DNA of 64,000 nucleotides from Drosophila persimilis (GCF_003286085.1 NW_020825294.1:10500501-10564500), one strand, 5' to 3'. Counted from the stretch's first letter, positions 46,397 to 58,115 are shown. The notes: a model not told the origin generated them from the sequence alone. Numbers and translations: made by a program.

Positions 46397-46558
46397 TGAC
46401 TCAAGTCAAGCCTGAAAGCCAGAAAGAGCGAAGAACCAATGCATCAAGTGACTCACAAGATAATCAGTAAGGAAATAAGCATAACGATTATGGTTGTTGT
46501 ATCGAGTAAAGTGACTCAAAGTTCAAACCCAGAGTCATTCATATTCGTGAGAGACTCA
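46397..46558. promoter_or_regulatory. Cluster of TGACTCA (AP-1-like) sites
   Basis: Perfect TGACTCA at 46397, 46449 and 46512, with partial GAGTCAT at 46532 and GACTCA at 46553. TGACTCA is the Jun/Fos site and the core of the Maf/CncC element. Three perfect copies in about 120 bases exceed chance expectation for a 7-mer. Function is inferred. Confidence 0.4.
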
Positions 46559-46772
46559 TTCTCTATAGGAATGAAAACAATTCGATCTGAAACTGTAACA
46601 GTGGGAGCACAATACGTACTCGTCCAACTCTATCCAAAAAAAAAAAAAAAAGACAACAGAAACAAGAAACTAAAGAATTCTTTGCACAAGAATTCGGAAA
46701 ACGTTTCGCGGAATCAAAATCCACCGAAAATCCAACATTAGCACGTACATTATTTCTGCGAACAATCCAACA

Positions 46773-46808
46773 GATACAGATACAGATACAGATGCGAGTA
46801 TCTGTATC
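46773..46808. repeat. ACAGAT repeat forming an 11-bp hairpin
   Basis: GATACAGATAC (46779-46789) pairs with GTATCTGTATC (46798-46808) across an 8-nt loop. The left arm belongs to an ACAGAT hexamer run starting near 46771. Confidence 0.75.
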
Positions 46809-47204
46809 TTCCACCTACTGCACAAGGTTCTCCAATCATTCCGGATTTCGCTTCATTTCATTAAGATGGGGACACCACCCCCACACGAAGCCCACCGACC
46901 GAAATCTCCCAAATGAGTCACGGACAAATCAATAAAGTGGGGAGCCTCTTACCAGCCATCCTGTTCGCTGCTCTGCTCTGCTCTCCATTTGCAAAAATTC
47001 TAATCACTCTCAAGTGCAGGGAGTATGGAGTATGGAGTGGGAGGGGATGGCAGCAGGGAGGACAGCGGAGAAATGTTTCTGGGTCACTGGCAGAAAGAAA
47101 TGCCAACAATTTTCAAGACTCTTTGCACACACCTTCTTGTTGTTGTTGTTGTTGCTGCTTTGTCTTGTTATTGTTTAACTGGCAATGATTAATGACAATG
47201 CCTG

Positions 47205-47255
47205 GCGACACCAACAACACCAACAACACCAAAAACAACAACAACCCATCGACGG
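47205..47255. repeat. CAACAC/CAA repeat
   Basis: Three to four CAACAC units, then AACAAC triplets. Confidence 0.8.
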
Positions 47256-47390
47256 TTACTTGGGCTCCACAAACAAGTGGCACACGCATCGCGTGCCAGC
47301 AGCAACGGCAGCGGCAGCGACAGCGGAGACGAAGACGAGAGAAAAAAGTGAAACCCAATGGCTGTCAAATTTGTGCGAGTGTATGAGTGT

Positions 47391-47423
47391 CTGCTCTGCT
47401 CTGCTCTGCTCTGCACTGCTCTG
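47391..47423. repeat. (CTGCT)n pentamer repeat
   Basis: About six units with one CTGCA variant. Confidence 0.9.
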
Positions 47424-48025
47424 TGCGTATGACAACGATGACAAAGACAATGTGCGATGTGCGATGTGCGAGTATGAAGGAGAGCAGCCCGAAGGGGAGG
47501 GAGGAGAGCAGAGGAGTTGCGGATGAAGTTAGCCAAGTGGAGAAGGTGAAAGGGAATGGCAGTAGGAGGAGCGAGCAACGAGACACGAGGAAGGTAGCTG
47601 AAGCAGAAAAATTGTTTGGCTTTCGGGTGTACAGCCTGTTGCAAAAGGTCAAAGGTTGGAGCTTGGAGCGCGTCAGCTTGGGAATATCAAGTGTTACAGC
47701 TTCGAGAATTCTCTCCCATGGCGCAGTGGACAGGTTTTTTTTTTGCAAGCAGTTCCCCAGCAGCAAACAAACCAAAACAACCAATACTTGTGACTCGTCA
47801 TGCACATGCCATGCATGTTGTTTTCTGTTTTGCAACATTAACTATTTACAAAGTTCAAAGAGCAATCGAATACCCGTGGTAATAGTATTTCCAATCGAAT
47901 CAATAACTCAATTTAATGCCCTCCAATCTACACAAACAAAGTAGATGCTACACAACCGCAGGACACCTTCCAAGAGCGAGAGAAAGAATGAGGGATACAC
48001 AAGTGTTCAGTTGGACCAAGGACTG

Positions 48026-48050
48026 CTCTGCTCTGCTCTGCCCTGCTCTG
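48026..48050. repeat. (CTGCT)n pentamer repeat
   Basis: Five units, one with C for T. Confidence 0.88.
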
Positions 48051-48668
48051 ACGACCAACCATTCATTCCAATGTTCCATCGTCAGCATCATGATTTGACC
48101 CTTTTTAATAAGCATCATCCCACGATGGAGGGCTGTCCTGTCGGTGTGCCGGGGGATGGTTGAGGGTTTTAGAGCGGGTCGAGAAATGTCATAAACGTCA
48201 TCAAGCATACGCCTCGTAAACTTTACTTTCCTTTCGCCCCCACCGCCCACCGACTGCCCATCAGCCCTCCCCCCGCCTCCTCCCCCCTTCCTGGCACGCG
48301 CTCCTGTCCTGCCTTTTGTCGGCAAAGGTTTTTGCTCGTTGTGAAAGTGAAATCTATAATAAAATTTTTCCACACAGCACTTTTCATTACAATTCCCTTC
48401 TTTATCCTCACCCACACAACAATGTTTTATCTCTGAGATTGTGTGCGTGCGTGTGTGTGTGTGTGGCTGACTTTTCACACGCTTTAAGGTTGTTAAAATT
48501 TTAATTTTCTTTTTCTTGCGACTAGTCATAAATTTCCACTCAAGTGGTTTATCAACTGCACAGCGCCATGGCACACAAAGAGAACCGAGAACTGGGCCAT
48601 AACTTTCGCCTGACCAGAGATCGGTTACAGATAGATACAGACAGTCGTAAAGCCAGGAATCAACTTAC

Positions 48669-48720
48669 TCTTTATAATCTAATTTGCTTTTAATAATCCA
48701 CAAACGCTTGGATGACTCAC
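48669..48720 (-). other. Cryptic ratchet-point exon 2 (52 nt)
   Basis: Downstream of the zero-length junction on the minus strand a second donor, AAAGA/GTAAGTTG, has its G at 48668. It defines a 52-nt potential exon, 48720-48669. GTAAGT is the consensus Drosophila 5' splice site and is stronger than the ratchet donor itself. Short exons of this kind are the reported means by which ratchet acceptors are recognised in flies. Any inclusion in mature RNA would be a low-level event. Confidence 0.48.
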
Positions 48721-48755
48721 CTGTAAAGAAACAAAGAAGAATATTCGATTAAAAT
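48714..48755 (-). other. Recursive splice site (ratchet point) 2
   Basis: On the minus strand CAG (48723-48721) is followed at once by GTGAGTC (48720-48714), an abutted 3' and 5' splice site. Upstream, 48741-48725 is pyrimidine at 16 of 17 positions on the minus strand. A TTTAAT branch-like word lies further out near 48750. The layout matches ratchet point 1 at 17121, including the GTGAGT donor and the orientation. Transcription from right to left would use this site first and the 17.1 kb site second, splitting the intron into steps with about 31.6 kb between them. Confidence 0.68.
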
Positions 48756-49065
48756 ACATAAGACCACGGGTTTCTTTGGGGGTCTCTACGCGGAGTCGGA
48801 AATCAGCAAAAGCTGTTGGCCAAAAAGGTGGTCAAGTGAAAGGAAGTTGTGGCATCCACTGGCCGTGGAATGCGGGGATTATGTAAAAGTCGCAAACTTT
48901 GCAAAAATACACAAATTTAAGGTTAATATGATGCAAAAATTCCAAAGTGAAATTATTAATGATGGGACTTTAAAGCGATCTTTTGGAAGAAGAAGATCGA
49001 TTAAAGATATGTGCGATATATGCGTATCTTAAGATTAAGAGAGAGGGAGAGATCGGAAGAAGCAA

Positions 49066-49560
49066 CGTTGCCAATTTTCACTTCATTCATTAAAGATAAA
49101 CTCAAACAATTAAGGCCATGCCCAAAGCCTTTTATTCGCATTGACATCATAATGTTTTAAACCGGTATTGAACTGCTTTATCGACAGCAACGTTGACAGT
49201 TTTCACTCCATTCAAAGACTACGCTCGTACGTTGCCAATTTTCATTGATTTCAATTAAAAAGATAACTTCCAAAGCAATTGTAATCCCAAACGTCAGATA
49301 TGTCACTGAAACTGAAACGATAAGCAGTGGGATTGGGGCTGTACGACGACGAGATGTTGCCAGTTTTCAGTCTTAAGAAAAGATTAAACGATTGCGTTGA
49401 ACATGCGAATAGTTCAAGAGTTTATTTTGATTTTCTATATAGATTACACTTCTTTATCAATGCTTCCGAGACACTGTCCATTTCCCTGGCCTCGTAGTCC
49501 CGAATATTTTCACATACCAAAAGATAAGCTTTTATACAGCGAGACGTTGCCAGTTTTCAC
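49066..49560 (+). repeat. Five-copy CGTTGCCARTTTTCAC array
   Basis: Cores start at 49066, 49191, 49230, 49355 and 49545 (spacings 125, 39, 125 and 190). The consensus is CGTTGCCARTTTTCAC, all in one orientation. Several are followed by ATTAAAGATAAAC and AACAATT-like sequence, so longer units have decayed. I do not recognise the family. Confidence 0.7.
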
Positions 49561-50744
49561 GGATATCAATCTGAAGGTGGGGCTTTCGCGTTTATCTACA
49601 AATGAGTGCATAAAACGTGACAAAAAAGAATCCATTTCGCGGAATCTACGAGTTGTATACAGTAGATGATTGTTTTAGTAGATCGGTCGGCGGTAGGTTC
49701 TGAACACACACAAAGTTCCCCACTATATCTGGCATGTGATCTGCCTCTGCCTCTGCCTCTCCCTCTCTCTCTCTGTCCCTCTTTTTGCCATTTGTTTGCC
49801 TGCTGATAAGTTAAGCTATAGGTTATTTTTATTGTCTGGCGACTCTTGGATCCGATTGTATAATTTGTGCCGCTTATCAGTTTTCAATGTTTGCGGTTTG
49901 CCCACAGAAGAGCGAGCAGAGAACAGAAAGCAGTGCAAAAGAATCGGCACCAAAGTGTAGATTGATGTAGTCGAAAATACGGCTGAATTTTTAATTGTTT
50001 ATTTAGGTTTTTGTGTGTGCGGTCTTAACCGCAAGATGTTCCACTTTATACACCGCAATTCGGTTGCTTTTGCTCCATGGGTTTATGATTAGGTTTAGCC
50101 ACACTAAAAGCACTCCAAGCGATCGAGATTCGTCGAGTTTTTCCCATAATTTAGTTGGTGTTTTGTCAATCAAAACGAAGTTCATTGTTGTTGCAACTAA
50201 AATTTGGGTTTCTTGTTTGGAAATGATCAAATTCCTCAATGATTTCCGTCACACAGTGGTTTATTTGTACCATCACATACAGATCTACCCGCAGTTTCCG
50301 GCCTACCCGCTTACCCTTTTTTAGGTCGAACTACGCTCAGCACGAACCATATAGGGTTCTACTTATAAAGCCTTAAATATCCCCTAAAATTATAGATTAA
50401 ACTGGAATTTATCAAATTATCAAGATTTTTCTACATTTATTTCGAGGGAAAGAGGAGTGGAAGCATAGACCCCATAGAGACTAGGTACACCGCTAATTTA
50501 CTTAAAACCAAATGAAAAATTCGATTTGGAGAAGTTTAAATGTATTTTCCAAAAATAGATTTCCACGCAGCTCGCAGACTGGGAGTTCACGCGGGAGACC
50601 TTGAAAGGGGGCTGGCTCTCCCTTTTGTTGCTGTTGTTTTTGTTGTTTTGTTCTTGGCCCATTTTAAAGTTTTATCGATCAAACTGCGTGGCAGAGTGCA
50701 TTCAATTCCAAGAGTGACAAATGGAAATGGAAACAGCTACACCA

Positions 50745-50763
50745 ACTCTCTCTCTCTCTCTCC

Positions 50764-50796
<33 letters not shown>

Positions 50797-50801
50797 TCTC
50801 T
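50745..50801. repeat. Long interrupted (CT)n microsatellite
   Basis: About 57 bases of CT with single CCC and AT interruptions. It is the longest dinucleotide tract in the window. Confidence 0.95.
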
Positions 50802-51794
50802 GCTTCGCTGTCGGTAGAAAGTCGCGCGCGGCGGTTTTGCTTACTTATTTATTTGCTCGTTGGCTCGTACACACTTGCATTTTTTGATTAAAATATTTTT
50901 GTATATGGCCTGGTTTCAATTAATTTCATTATCTTTTTTTTGAGTTGGTTTAACCCACAGCTACACCGATTAAATGGTTTAAAGTGTGACACAATGCGAG
51001 GCATGACAGAAGCCACTGGGCTTCCAAAATTAAGAAAGAAATAAAAAAGGAAACGACAAATTTAGGCCAAAGACAAACAAAAGCGGCTACCAAATTGCAT
51101 TAGCCACCAAATCACAGCCACTACACACAAAACTCTTCCGAGCATGAAGCAGTCGAGAGAGCGAGAGAGAGAGAGAGAGAAAAAGAAAGCAAACATCAGA
51201 AAAAAATAGAACAAGAACGTTGGAAAAGCTATAAGCACCAAGCAGATACCCTCTACGGCACCATTGCCTTGTGTGTACTGTGGAGAAAAATACATTTTTT
51301 CTATGAAAAGAAGGACACAAGGAAGAAAGCCCAAAAAAAACTTAATATTCGATGCAAAAATCTGGAATTCTTCCCTTACAAATGCCCAAAGAACATATCC
51401 TCTGATGGCACCGACCAGTAATGGGTATCAAAAGAGAAGAAGACCAAGACCAGACAGACAGACATCGACGACGAAAAACGAGAAACATATGCTAAGAGCA
51501 GAAAAAAACAGCAAAAAAAGGAGGGGGAGACGGAGAGAGCCGAAGCGGCGGCAGCAGAGGTAAAAACTAAATAAAGCAACCTTGACAACAATTAACACAA
51601 ACACAGAAAGAGAGAGAGCAAGAGAGCAACACGCACACACACACACACACGAACACTATCAAATATTGAGAGTCACCTTACAGAGGGGCACGCGTTTAAA
51701 ACCGCACGCGTGCAAAATCGCAGCAAAAGTCGCGCCTCCGAGGTAATCAATCAATGTAAGCGTTTTTAAACGGACACAACACAAACAGAGGACG

Positions 51795-51836
51795 GAGAGC
51801 AACAGAGAGAGCAACAGAGAGAGCAAGAGAGAGAGA
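51795..51836. repeat. 12-bp purine repeat GAGAGCAACAGA
   Basis: Units at 51795, 51807 and 51819 (third GAGAGCAAGAGA), then GAGAGA. Confidence 0.9.
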
Positions 51837-53431
51837 TTGTGCTCTGCGTAATTGGTATTGATAAATTAAGCAAGAGTATTCCTTCCATCTTCCAGTATCT
51901 CGGTCAACCGAGAAGCTTGTTTAATGAAGCGCCACACAGAGAGGGACACAGAGAGAGGGAGAGAGAGAGAAGAACAGCAGTGGGCGAAACGCGAACAAAA
52001 CGCGGAAGAGCTGGAGAGGAGGAATTTGCATTACGATTTCAGATAGAGATGGACGGCGTGACGCGATAGGCACGCACGAAACAGTCACGAAGTGAACGAT
52101 TTTTTGGGAATAGCATACTAAAAATTATAAGGAAATATATCCATTCCAGTCCCATTCTAGCGTTTTATCGCATCACCATCTCTAATTCCGACGTTGAAAC
52201 CCACCGACATACTGGATTTTGTTGGCCATATCAAATAACAAAATACGCATTGACACACATAACCATTTGTTTGAATATTGCCTGAACATGGGGTTAAATA
52301 ATGCTAAATGGTTAAATAGTGGTAGTGATACAGAACAGACAAGACACGACACCACACGAAACGATTGAAAATTCAACGATAATTGAACGGTTTACACAGA
52401 AACCCTACACATCAATTCCATAGCCTGCCAATAATTGGACGGTTTATGTACGCATATTGAATTAAAACTGCATTTAGTCGATGGAAAACAGCAACTGACA
52501 CGGGGAAAAGCCCATGAAAGTACCACTTTGATTGTCAGGGTTGCATTTTAGATTATTATATGATTAGAGTTTACATCCTCTACAGCTCTATTCCATTACT
52601 AATCTCAGATCTCAAGAATGTAATATTTCCACTCACAAATAAGAATAAATTCGATTCTGGTGATAACAGCTCAAACTATGGATTGGTTTTCAGTATTTTT
52701 ATGAAAAATACCATAATCTTTCGGGGACGTAGGACGGCGGTCGGCTTCCTACTCCCAAAACCCCTCTCGAATTCGCTCGATTCCACCCATTTATAATCGG
52801 ATAAATTTTCCACCGATAGACTACAACGCCATGGCATGGCTATCATATATTTCACATGAGATTAGATCAATCATTTTTGGAGGGGAGGGTAGCCCCTCCG
52901 GGGCTAAGGAACTCTCCATTTGCACACGCTCAATTAAAGATTCGGAGGAAAACTGAAGCGTAACTGCCGCCAATGAGCTATAAAATACATATCAGCCAGT
53001 CAGCCAGACAGCCAGCCAGTGGGAAAGCGGTCTCATAAACAACAAGGAAGGAGAAACTTCAAAGGAGAGTCGTCCTTTTGGCGAGAAGGAGCAGCAGAAA
53101 GGGGATTTCCCGAAAGAATGAAACGGCCACTTGAAGCAGAAAACGAACGAGAACGAGTACCAGAGCAAAAAGCGAAAAAATCAAATAAAACCAGCGAATG
53201 GCGAAAACAAAAGACATGGCAGAAAGCTCAAGGAGATGGTGGCGGCGGCAGCAGGACGAAGGACGAGGACAACTTCAGCGTCGACGACGACACAGAGTCG
53301 GTCTGAGAAGCAAAGCGGGTGTGGGGCTGGGTGCAAACTGAAAAGCAATGATGATTTATGTACGAGGCCAGGCATCGGAGACTGGACGCCTCCAAAAGGA
53401 GGCTGCAGGAGGCAAGGATAGCGTATGGGGC

Positions 53432-53455
53432 AACAGTAACAGTAACAGTAACAGT
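53432..53455. repeat. (AACAGT)4 hexamer repeat
   Basis: Four exact units. Confidence 0.95.
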
Positions 53456-53866
53456 AGCAACAGGGGCAACGGGCAACGGGAGTAGTAGCAGGAAGCACTT
53501 GAGTATTCATGCAATTTCTGGGTTATAGCCCGCCATTAAACTTGCCCTAAACTAAGCATAGAAGACCAGAACCAGAACCAGAGACCAAGTCACCAGAGCA
53601 CCAGAACAGGGATGAACCACAGACAGAAGAGATGGCAATCCACAAACACAGACACAGACACACACACACAGTAGACTCCTTTCCGACCTGGCAATGAAGC
53701 GACTTCCCCACACAAAGTGGCTTTTTTGTGGCATACCTCCCATGGGGGGTACCATGGAACAGACAGGTGACAGATTTTTATAAATTTTTAAGGAATTAAA
53801 CGGATCATAGTCGTTGTAGTTTAAATTTTGAGAATTGCCATCGAAATTCCACTAATGCCACTACGA

Positions 53867-53900
53867 GTTTCCCATAAGTGAACAGATATATTCGTTTTTC
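53867..53900 (+). repeat. Dispersed motif copy (GTTTCCCATAAGTGAACAG)
   Basis: Shares TTTCCCATAAG and the following ATTCGTT with the 25232 copy at about the same distance, so both halves of the family are present though diverged. Confidence 0.55.
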
Positions 53901-55164
53901 CATTCAGAACGAGCGATACGCAAATGAAACCCTAAAAAGATTAAGACTAAGATTGAAAAGTGTTTAAAGAAAATAGTGTTGTAAAGCTTGTTAAAATCTG
54001 TGTTGGAAAACGACTAATGCATGCACCTTTCTTTGCTTCGTGTCACGAGTCTCTTGTATTAAAGTAACAGGAAAGTAGGAAAGTATTCAAGGACCTATCG
54101 TCATGGGCGGGGATGTGGTGGTGTGGTGCTAGGACCATCCTGTAGGCTCGCTGCGTGAGTGAGTGTTGCATTTGGAAATTGCATGCCAAAAAGCAATGGA
54201 TTGTGAGGATGTAGAATCAGACCGGGGCCCTGCAAAGGCAGTTGACAGTTCAATGTTGCATTTTCTAAGTAAAAAGGATGTGTCTGTGTGGGTTTGCTTG
54301 CTTCTTGTTGCTGCCGCATTTTAGGCGCTCAACCTAAAAGCGTAAGCATACGGAGGAGTGGCAAGGAGTGCGGCCTGCACACAGAAGAGGCAACCGTATT
54401 AGAGAAAGGCACAAAAGAAAGTGACAGAGTGCTGCAGGGCGAGCGCTGCTGTGGGGGTGGGCATTGGGGCTGAGGGTATGCAAGGATATGCCGCAAAAGT
54501 AGCGCCAAACGAGCGAGTCAAGTAGAGTTAAAGGATGTGAAAAGGACGACAGAGAGAGAGAGAGAATAAGAGAGATGGGACCCAGGCCCAGGGCAAGAGG
54601 AAGAGGAAGGAATGTAAATGTTGTTTGGCTCTTTTTGGGTGCGGTTCCTCAATGGGGGGGTCCTGCTGCTGCTGGGATGGCATTTGCTTTGAGTAACTGT
54701 TGCCGTGTGTCCCTTGGCACGCTGAATGCTGCTTCTGCATCCTGCATCCACAGGAGTTTTAGCATTTTGTTTGCTTGTTGTTTGTTGGATGTTGCAATTG
54801 CAATTTGCATAGCTTTTTGCGTGCATTTTGAAGGTGGATATGTGCGTCTGAGATCCCGAGAGTCTGAGAGTCGGTCTCATTGGATGAATGTCTGGACGCT
54901 GGCTATGGGAGCGCTTCGACGCCAATCAGTGCCAGTGGATATCGAGAACGAAATTGATTCCGTCGCTCTGCCACGTGGGAATCATCACATTTCAATCGAA
55001 AAGTAAGCGATACTTCGATAGTTTCATGACCCATCACTGGCAATTGCTGGTGGCTTGCATTCCCACTGACTGGCAAGTTTTAGTCCCACGGAATCGTAGA
55101 AAGACGACTCTACTTCAATCAAATTTAATTTTTCTGATAGAATAGAGGCAACACTAGTCTTAAA

Positions 55165-55435
55165 AGAATTTTTTTAAATTATTTTCTTAAACTGAAAAAA
55201 TACGAAATCTTTTATCCTTTTCGAGCCTAAACAAAACTTTTTCTGAATGTAAGGTTTCGATTTCGAAAAACAATAAAAAAAAAAAACAAAAAATAGATAA
55301 CATACAAAAAATATTAAAAAAAAGTATTTTAAAAAAATAAATAATAATATAAAAAATATGAATAAAAACATATTAAAAAAAAAAAATAATAATAATATAA
55401 GAACCGCAGAAAATAATTTGTTTTCGATTTTAATT
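55165..55435. other. A/T-rich low-complexity block
   Basis: Long A runs separated by T or single C/G. Open frames give only Phe/Ile/Lys-rich peptides. Confidence 0.7.
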
Positions 55436-56091
55436 TGATTTGTATTTTCCAGACGGTAAGCTAAGGGCTAACATTTTTAGGCCCGATTTGTATCGGCATT
55501 CCTGAGCTTTTCAGTTTAAGCGAAGTTTCCAAAAATTAGGTGTAGCTAGCATCCGCGAAGAAATACTCAATTTTTAATTAGAGAAATATTCGTACGTGTA
55601 TCGCCATCTGCAGCTACAAAGCTGTTAAAAAAAAAATGGCAATAAAATTGCCTTTCCTTTCCTTCAGTCTTCATCCTTTTGGTTTCCCTTCCTTCTTTAT
55701 GGGAAATTTCCCTGTATGAAATCTATAAAATATAAAATCTAAAGGCAGCTCCACTGAACTGAGAGAAATCGTATACAAAACAGAACGAACGAAATGAAAC
55801 GATACGAAACAGAACAGTTGGGAGGAAGCACACATTTCTTTAAGGACATTTGTATGGCGATTTCATTCGACATAACCGATACAAAACCCCTGCTCCGGCT
55901 GCTTTATTGGCACGTGTGTGGGTGGGTGGGAGGCGGCAGTGGAGCGGCGAAAGGTGAGTGTGTCACGCGTGTGGGCGGGCGTCAGGTGAGAGAGAGAGAG
56001 CCGAAACCCGAAAGCTGAGACTCACGTTCCACACATATCTTTCTCTGTCTCTCTCTCTCTCTCTCTCTTTCAGTAGTCCCGGGGTCTCGGT

Positions 56092-56113
56092 CTCTGGTCT
56101 GGTCTGGTCTGGT
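56092..56113. repeat. (TCTGG)n pentamer repeat
   Basis: Four units. Confidence 0.88.
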
Positions 56114-56779
56114 GTGCAATGTGCAGCGAGGACTTTGGCATTTTATTAAATTACGTGACTCGTCGTCCTGCTCCGTGCTCCGTGCCCCCTGGCTCCCTGG
56201 CCCTCCACACTCCGCTTCTAGTCCCTGTTCAGGTCCCACTCATGTGGAAGCGGGAAGGAGTTAACTTTGTTACTCTCAAGTTTGGCGGGAGCGCGCGTTG
56301 AAAAGAAATGAAAATGTGTTAAGGTTTTTCGGTTAGATGTGGAGGAGAAAGTCCTGCCACTGCCACTGCCACTGGAACTGCGGGGTTTCCACAGGCAAAT
56401 TGGTTGCTCGCGTACACAGTTTTCCCTGCTCCATTTTTTCCCAGTCAACGCCTGTCATAATTCGATTGCAAGTATGAATGAAAAATTGCTCGAGTGATAT
56501 GTGATTGCTCGAAATGTTATCTACTGTAACAGATTGGCAAGGATCGGGATTACCATTAGCAGAGATTGATATGAGACAGAGATAACCCGAAGAAACTTCC
56601 TAGGAACAATCCGTAGACTCATCTATGATCTCAGAACTAAGACGATCCTACACGACGACTACGATCGATAAATGTGTTGAAATGTCGTTGTATTTGTTTT
56701 ACTTTTCATGGGCCAATCACCTTTCATTCGTATTATGGCATTTCCGTATTGGGTCACGCAATAGCACTCCACACTCCAC

Positions 56780-56810
56780 ATCGTTATCGTTATCGTTATC
56801 ATTATAATTA
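56780..56810. promoter_or_regulatory. GATA-site cluster from (ATCGTT)n
   Basis: Three ATCGTT units then ATC, TTATAATTATC. TTATC, the complement of GATAA, occurs at least four times in 31 bases. It could bind GATA factors; equally it is a hexamer microsatellite. Confidence 0.3.
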
Positions 56811-57039
56811 TCCCCTGCCGTCACATAACTCATATTAAAACAGTGCGAAAAAAGGTGTTTGCAGGCATTGCATTGAACAACATTGCAAAAAAGCAAACAA
56901 AGGCATTACCAGAAAGAGAGAGAGATAAGCACAACAAACAACAGCCACAAAAAAAGACAACGGAACGGATAAAGATTCTCGCAGCTATCAGAACGGAAAA
57001 CGTGCAAAAATGTTTCAGAACAATGCATATCGAAACAAA

Positions 57040-57440
57040 CAACAACAAAAAATAACAAATATTAATATTTCACGACAAAATACGAAGAAGATAAACGGTT
57101 ACCAAATATATTGGAAGTTTATACTAAAAAATATACCGAAAATACTGAAAAATAGAGAAATTAGAGAACAACTTGGAATTATAACGAAAAAATACTAAAG
57201 CCGAATACCGAAAAATACTGCATTTATACTTTTAAAGTAGTTACACTCCAATAATTCCCACAAAACTAAAAATGCACTAGAAAATATAAAATAGAAATTA
57301 AAAATACTAAATTTTGAAAATATACTAAATACTGAATTAACATATATTAAAAAATACTCAACACAGACAGAAAACACCAAAAACTGTACTGAAATACACT
57401 GAACTTGTTTTACTTAAAAATACTGAAACTATACTAAAAT
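57040..57440. repeat. A-rich tract with degenerate AATACT/AATATACC words
   Basis: AATACT, AATATAC and CCGAAAAAT words recur at irregular spacing over 400 bases. It may be a decayed satellite-like array. I cannot assign a family. Confidence 0.5.
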
Positions 57441-58080
57441 TAAAATATTTGAAAAACTGGAAACGGGTACTAAATGGAGAATATTCATTTGTTTTTACTT
57501 CTTTAAACTAATTTTCCGAACGGCTTTAATTAATGATTTAATGCACTTCATGAAATGGAATATGGTATCGTTCAGTGGAAGCATCCCTCGGTTTGGGACG
57601 CGCGAGACGTGACCACAGAGAGTACTATTAACTTGGCCAACTCTTGAGTGGAATGCGGGTGTGTGTGCGTGGGGGAGTGGCTTTTGGCTACTTAGTTTGG
57701 TTGCCAACTGTTAGGAAAATTTCGATTCGATCTCCCTACCCGCTGGGAAAAGTTGTCGAAAACTATTAGGAACTTGATTATGATGGTAATATGATGATTC
57801 ATTTGGGCCCTATTTAATAAGTTTGTGCTTCGCTGAAAGTTGATTTCGGTGTTTAATCAACGTATCAATCATGTGTGAACCAAAGGAAGCTATTTTCTGG
57901 GAATTAAGATTAAGAAATAGGAATTCTGGAAGGTATTTTCTAGGAATTAAGATGGTATATTACTGATATCTATATTTAATTTCGATTGAGGCGCTTATTT
58001 AACGAAGGCCACAGAAGACTTCCCCAACACTTGAGGCATGAAAATGCATCAAAATCAAACACGCCGACACAGCAGCAGAA

Positions 58081-58115
58081 AAGCAGGAAAGCGGGAAAGC
58101 AGGAAAGCAGGAAAG
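58081..58115. repeat. 8-bp tandem repeat AAGCAGGA, 4 copies
   Basis: Units at 58081, 58089 (AAGCGGGA), 58097 and 58105. Confidence 0.92.

Larger units (their letters stand above)
46560..48660. other. Non-coding, CTGCT pentamers and CAACAC repeats
   Basis: Frames of 185 codons (47387-47944, plus) and 208 codons (47948-48574, minus) begin in or cross pentamer repeats and have no recognisable domain. Contents include GTT units at about 47139-47160, CAACAC units at 47205-47250, CTGCT at 47391-47423 and 48026-48050, and GT at 48447-48464. No gene is supported. Confidence 0.5.
48760..52100. other. Non-coding, upstream side of ratchet point 2
   Basis: Holds the CGTTGCC array (49066-49560), CT at 49751-49785, the long CT tract at 50745-50801, GA at 51161-51182, GA/GAGCAACA repeats at 51788-51836 and CA at 51632-51650. 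A 90-codon frame at 49397-49669 lies in the CGTTGCC array. No gene is supported. Confidence 0.5.
52100..55150. other. Non-coding, mixed
   Basis: Contents include CAGCCAG units near 52993-53020, (AACAGT)4 at 53432-53455, ACCAGA units at 53566-53600, CACA at 53640-53670, the dispersed motif at 53867 and a G run at 54652-54660. A 143-codon frame at 54575-55006 has no recognisable domain. No gene is supported. Confidence 0.5.
55150..57500. other. A-rich blocks, CT/TCTGG repeats and GATA sites
   Basis: 55165-55435 is strongly A/T-rich with long A runs. 56043-56068 is CT and 56092-56113 TCTGG pentamers. GATA-type words lie at 56780-56810. 57040-57440 is A-rich with repeated AATACT words. No gene is supported. 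Confidence 0.55.

Noticed and set aside
47387..48574. Open frames of 185 (plus) and 208 (minus) codons
   Set aside because: Both begin in or pass through CTGCT pentamer repeats, and their residues show repeat-driven runs. Nothing resembles a known family.
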